From an uncultured Prevotella sp. (GTDB taxonomy: Bacteria > Bacteroidota > Bacteroidia > Bacteroidales > Bacteroidaceae): DNA of 9,407 bases. Both the position numbers and the translations under genes were made by a program. The notes below the pieces were generated by a model that was not told where the DNA came from, did no database searches, and saw only the letters and a program-made list of their open reading frames with translations. Positions within the stretch are counted from its first letter, which is position 1; each line of letters opens with the position of its first letter. The stretch lies in NCBI GenBank assembly GCA_905210845.1, contig CAJLYG010000122.1, positions 1 to 9,407 on the forward strand. The letters run 5' to 3'. Shown here piece by piece: positions 6,805 to 9,407 of this stretch.

Positions 6805-8163
6805 ATGAAAATTTCATTTGAAAACCCTGACAAAATCAATGGCCTGTTGACTTTGACGGTAGAAGAGGCTGATTACAAGGACAATGTCGAGAAGACACTG
6901 AAAGATTATCGGAAAAAAGCTAATTTCCCAGGTTTCCGTCCCGGTATGGTTCCTATGGGATTGATTAAAAAGCAATTCGGCGCTTCTGCTAAGATGGATG
7001 CCATCAATAAATTGGTTGGAGAGCAGATAAATAAATATATCCAGGATCATCATATCCAGATGTTGGGCGAGCCGCTTCCTTCTCAATCGCAGACTCCCCA
7101 GGATCTTGAGAAACCGGCTCCTTATACCTTCGCCTTCGATATCGCCGTTGCTCCTGAGTTCAAGATCGAGTTAGGCAAGGAAGATAAGGTAGACTATTAC
7201 AAGATTACGGTTGATGACAAACTCATTGACGACCAAATTGATATGTTAGCATCCCGCAATGGTTCTTATGAAAATGCAGAGACTTATGGGGGAAATGACT
7301 TGATGAAGGGTGATCTTCGTGAGCTCGATGAGAATGGCAATACCAAGGAAGGTGGTATCGTTGTGGAAGGCGCTTCCATGATGCCAAGCTATATTAAGGT
7401 AGAAGACCAGAAGAAACTCTTCGATGGTGCCAAGGTGGGTGACGTGATCACCTTCAATCCTAAGAAGGCTTATCCAGACAATGAAGTTGAAGTCTCCAAC
7501 CTGCTTAAGATCTCCAAAGACGAGGCTGCTAGCTTGACCGCTGATTTCAGCTATCAGGTAACGTCAATCAGTCATTTTCAGAAGGCTGCGGTTGATCAGA
7601 AACTGTTCGACAGCATCTACGGCAAGGATACCGTGAAGACGGTAGAGGAGTTCCGCAAAAAGATTGCTGAGGACCTGGAACGTCAGCTGACAGGTGATAG
7701 TGACTATAAGTTGCTGTTGGATATCCGCAAGTATTGCGAGGACAAAGTGGGCAAACTCACTTATCCAGACGAATTGCTAAAACGTATCATGCTTGCGGGC
7801 AACAAGGACAAGGATCAGGAGTTTGTTGACAAGAACTACGACCTGAGCATTAAGGAGCTGACTTGGCACTTGATCAAAGAGCAATTGCTGACTGCCCATA
7901 ATGTCAAGATCGATGACAACGACGTAAAGGCAACGGCCAAGGAAACTGCACGTGCCCAGTTTGCCCAGTATGGCATGACTAATGTTCCAGAGGAGTATAT
8001 TGACAATTATGCAGATGAGATGTTGAAGAAGCGTGAGAATGTTGATGGTCTTGTTGACCGTGCTGTTGACCATAAGCTGACGCTTGCCTTGAAGGACGTG
8101 GTTACACTGAATGAAAAGGAGATCTCATTGGATGATTTCAATAAAATGCTAAGCGGGAAATAG
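6805..8163 (+). CDS. tig: Trigger factor, ribosome-associated chaperone
   Basis: Trigger factor binds the ribosome near the exit tunnel and shields nascent chains. The 452-residue product is close to the family size (E. coli 432). The N-terminal ribosome-binding domain (about 1-120) has the signature loop as GFRPGMVP (43-50), where E. coli has GFRKGKVP; the Pro variant is, as far as I recall, usual in Bacteroidota. The middle segment (about 150-250) occupies the place of the FKBP-type prolyl isomerase domain but looks divergent, so isomerase activity is doubtful. The rest is the helical chaperone arm region, rich in Lys, Asp and Glu. The start is an isolated ATG with an A-rich leader. It lies immediately upstream of clpP-clpX, a conserved order joining folding and degradation of proteins. 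Confidence 0.95.
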   Translation: MKISFENPDKINGLLTLTVEEADYKDNVEKTLKDYRKKANFPGFRPGMVPMGLIKKQFGASAKMDAINKLVGEQINKYIQDHHIQMLGEPLPSQSQTPQDLEKPAPYTFAFDIAVAPEFKIELGKEDKVDYYKITVDDKLIDDQIDMLASRNGSYENAETYGGNDLMKGDLRELDENGNTKEGGIVVEGASMMPSYIKVEDQKKLFDGAKVGDVITFNPKKAYPDNEVEVSNLLKISKDEAASLTADFSYQVTSISHFQKAAVDQKLFDSIYGKDTVKTVEEFRKKIAEDLERQLTGDSDYKLLLDIRKYCEDKVGKLTYPDELLKRIMLAGNKDKDQEFVDKNYDLSIKELTWHLIKEQLLTAHNVKIDDNDVKATAKETARAQFAQYGMTNVPEEYIDNYADEMLKKRENVDGLVDRAVDHKLTLALKDVVTLNEKEISLDDFNKMLSGK

Positions 8164-8191
8164 TTTTTAGGAAAAAATTATCTTTTATACT

Positions 8192-8261
8192 GAGGTTATC
8201 GATTTTTTTTGTTACCTTTGTCTTATTATTGACAGGTAAAGAGTCGATAACCTCTCTTTTT
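8192..8261 (+). terminator. Long nested hairpin after tig, probable terminator
   Basis: GAGGTTATCGA (8192-8202) is an exact inverted repeat of TCGATAACCTC (8244-8254). As RNA the stem continues through U-G, U-A, U-G and U-A to 8206/8240. A second stem, TTACCT (8212-8217) with AGGTAA (8234-8239), then GTC (8220-8222) with GAC (8231-8233), closes an eight-base TTATTATT loop. A T run (8257-8261) follows the outer stem, so a tig transcript could terminate here. The same element encloses the predicted clpP promoter. Confidence 0.7.
8213..8220 (+). promoter_or_regulatory. Predicted promoter (-7 box) for clpP-clpX
   Basis: TACCTTTG matches TAnnTTTG exactly and sits within the inner arm of the nested inverted repeat. 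The -33 region (around 8186-8193) has no clear TTTG. Transcription would begin near 8227, so the clpP mRNA would carry only the 3' arm of the outer repeat, with a leader of about 54 bases. Confidence 0.65.
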
Positions 8262-8280
8262 GTCTTAACACGAAAGGAAA

Positions 8281-8949
8281 ATGATGAACGATTTTAGGAA
8301 ATATGCTACGAAGCATTTAGGGTTGAACGGTCTGGCACTTGATGATGTGGTCAAGTCGCAGGCTCAGTATTTGAATCCGTATATTTTGGAGGAGCGCCAA
8401 TTGAATGTCACGCAGATGGACGTGTTCTCCCGCTTGATGATGGACCGCATCATCTTCTTGGGGACGGAGATTGACGACTATACGGCGAATACCTTGCAAG
8501 CACAGCTTCTTTATCTGGATTCTGTAGATAGTGGCAAGGATATCTCCATTTATATCAATAGTCCTGGTGGAAGTGTTACTGCAGGCTTGGGAATCTATGA
8601 TACCATGCAGTTCATCTCCAGTGATGTGGCTACGATCTGTACGGGCATGGCTGCCTCGATGGCAGCGGTTCTGTTGGTCTCCGGTCAGGAAGGCAAGCGC
8701 TCGGCTTTGACGCACAGTCGTGTGATGATCCATCAGCCGTTGGGCGGTGTGCAAGGTCAGGCCTCCGATATCGAGATCGAGGCAAAGGAAATTCAAAAGT
8801 TCAAGAAAGAACTCTATACGATCATCTCTGAGCATTCCCATACGCCGTATGAGAAGGTATGGCAGGACAGTGATCGTAACTACTGGATGACAGCTGAGGA
8901 AGCAAAAGAGTATGGAATGATTGATTCTGTGTTAACGAGGAAAAAGTAA
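8281..8949 (+). CDS. clpP: ClpP protease subunit, catalytic Asp position occupied by Asn
   Basis: ClpP forms the tetradecameric serine protease chamber fed by Clp ATPases such as ClpX. The 222-residue product carries SPGGSVTAG (94-102), nucleophile Ser126 in GMAASMAA and His151 in MIHQP. The third triad residue falls in [17 protein letters not shown]: aligned by eye with E. coli ERDRFLS (Asp185) and S. aureus DRDNFLT (Asp172), the Asp position is Asn200 (codon AAC, 8878-8880). The preceding Asp198-Arg199 pair, used for contacts between rings in S. aureus ClpP, is kept. The N-terminal 25-30 residues are longer than mature ClpP and may include a propeptide. Two adjacent ATGs (8281, 8284) can serve as start; AAAGGA (8274-8279) is a modest ribosome-binding site for either. 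The stop overlaps the clpX start by one base. Confidence 0.96.
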   Translation: MMNDFRKYATKHLGLNGLALDDVVKSQAQYLNPYILEERQLNVTQMDVFSRLMMDRIIFLGTEIDDYTANTLQAQLLYLDSVDSGKDISIYINSPGGSVTAGLGIYDTMQFISSDVATICTGMAASMAAVLLVSGQEGKRSALTHSRVMIHQPLGGVQGQASDIEIEAKEIQKFKKELYTIISEHSHTPYEKVWQDSDRNYWMTAEEAKEYGMIDSVLTRKK

Positions 8950-9407
8950 TGCCAAAAAAGGTTTGTAGTTTTTGTGGAAGAAGCGAGAATGAAGTAAAAC
9001 TGCTCATTACCGGTCTCAATGGATATATCTGTGAAAACTGTGCCATGCAGGCATACCAGATTGTCCAGTCGACGGGCGTGCTCTCTGCAGATAAGACAGG
9101 GGAAGGGAAATTCAAGTTGAAAAAAGTTCCCAAGCCCAAGGAAATCAAGAAATACCTTGACCAGTATGTGATTGGCCAGGATGAAGCGAAGCGTACGCTC
9201 TCCGTTTCAGTCTATAATCATTATAAGCGGCTCCAGCAGCCCGAGGACAGGGATGGCGTCGAGATAGAAAAGAGCAATATCATCATGGTAGGCAGCACGG
9301 GTACAGGAAAGACCTTGCTTGCCAAGACCATTGCCAAGCTTCTTGACGTGCCTTTTACCATCGTAGACGCGACGGTCTTCACGGAAGCTGGTTATGTGGG
9401 TGAGGAC
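8949..9407 (+). CDS. clpX: ClpX, ATP-dependent unfoldase, 5' part
   Basis: ClpX is the AAA+ hexamer that recognises, unfolds and feeds substrates to ClpP. The first 153 residues are present; the gene continues past the window end. The N-terminal zinc-binding domain has Cys6-x-x-Cys9 and Cys28-x-x-Cys31. A linker leads to the AAA+ domain with [21 protein letters not shown] (61-81), Walker A GSTGTGKT (115-122) and the pore-1 loop GYVG (148-151) that grips substrate. Ser116 replaces the Pro common in proteobacterial ClpX, which I believe is ordinary in Bacteroidota. The start codon overlaps the clpP stop (TAATG, 8947-8951), so translation is very likely coupled and the two are co-transcribed. 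Confidence 0.97.
   Translation, partial: MPKKVCSFCGRSENEVKLLITGLNGYICENCAMQAYQIVQSTGVLSADKTGEGKFKLKKVPKPKEIKKYLDQYVIGQDEAKRTLSVSVYNHYKRLQQPEDRDGVEIEKSNIIMVGSTGTGKTLLAKTIAKLLDVPFTIVDATVFTEAGYVGED

Noticed and set aside
8317..8841. A 174-codon open frame antisense to clpP
   Set aside because: It is opposite the conserved ClpP core, including the catalytic Ser and His codons, and has no recognisable features of its own.
9291..9314. ClpX Walker A with Ser in place of Pro (GSTGTGKT)
   Set aside because: All essential Walker A residues are present, and I recall this form as usual in Bacteroidota ClpX.

Overview
The window looks like a chromosomal housekeeping segment from a member of the Bacteroidota, most likely Bacteroidales and probably Prevotellaceae. 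Three things support this. The protein sequences have Bacteroidales-type features, such as the MHKAGFVNIVGNPN start of Era, GFRPGMVP in trigger factor, and a ClpP beginning with a [15 protein letters not shown] stretch. The start codons have A-rich leaders with little or no Shine-Dalgarno sequence. Four intergenic sites match the Bacteroidota -7 promoter consensus TAnnTTTG. No mobile elements, tRNA or rRNA genes, CRISPR arrays or phage genes are visible. No gene-free stretch exceeds about 140 bases.

Layout. Bases 1-98 hold the 3' end of a YceD/DUF177-like gene, whose reading frame appears broken near base 50. It is followed by rpmF (119-304) and fabH (304-1323), which overlap by one base, and by an intrinsic terminator at 1342-1380. 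Next come two GTPase genes for ribosome assembly, era (1399-2280) and der (2296-3609), and a small lipoprotein gene (3611-4006). That rightward run ends at a compact terminator that lies partly inside the 3' end of a convergent gene. A leftward pair, mlaE (5562-5816 direction reversed, i.e. 5562 down to 4816) then mlaF (4813 down to 4016), encodes the permease and ATPase of an MCE-type phospholipid transporter. A 139-base divergent promoter region separates mlaE from lptB (5702-6694), the ATPase of the LPS export machine, which here carries an unusual acidic N-terminal extension. Then come tig (6805-8163), clpP (8281-8949) and the start of clpX (8949 to the window end).

The genes fall into themes: ribosome production and fatty-acid initiation (yceD-rpmF-fabH-era-der), envelope lipid traffic (mlaFE, lptB, lipoprotein), and protein folding and degradation (tig-clpP-clpX). 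This is a conserved type of neighbourhood and I do not see a clearly new multi-gene system. The points most worth checking are the Asn in place of the catalytic Asp in ClpP, a long nested inverted repeat that both encloses the clpP promoter and can fold as the tig terminator, the LptB N-terminal extension, the suspected frameshift in yceD, and a leucine in the first switch region of Der.
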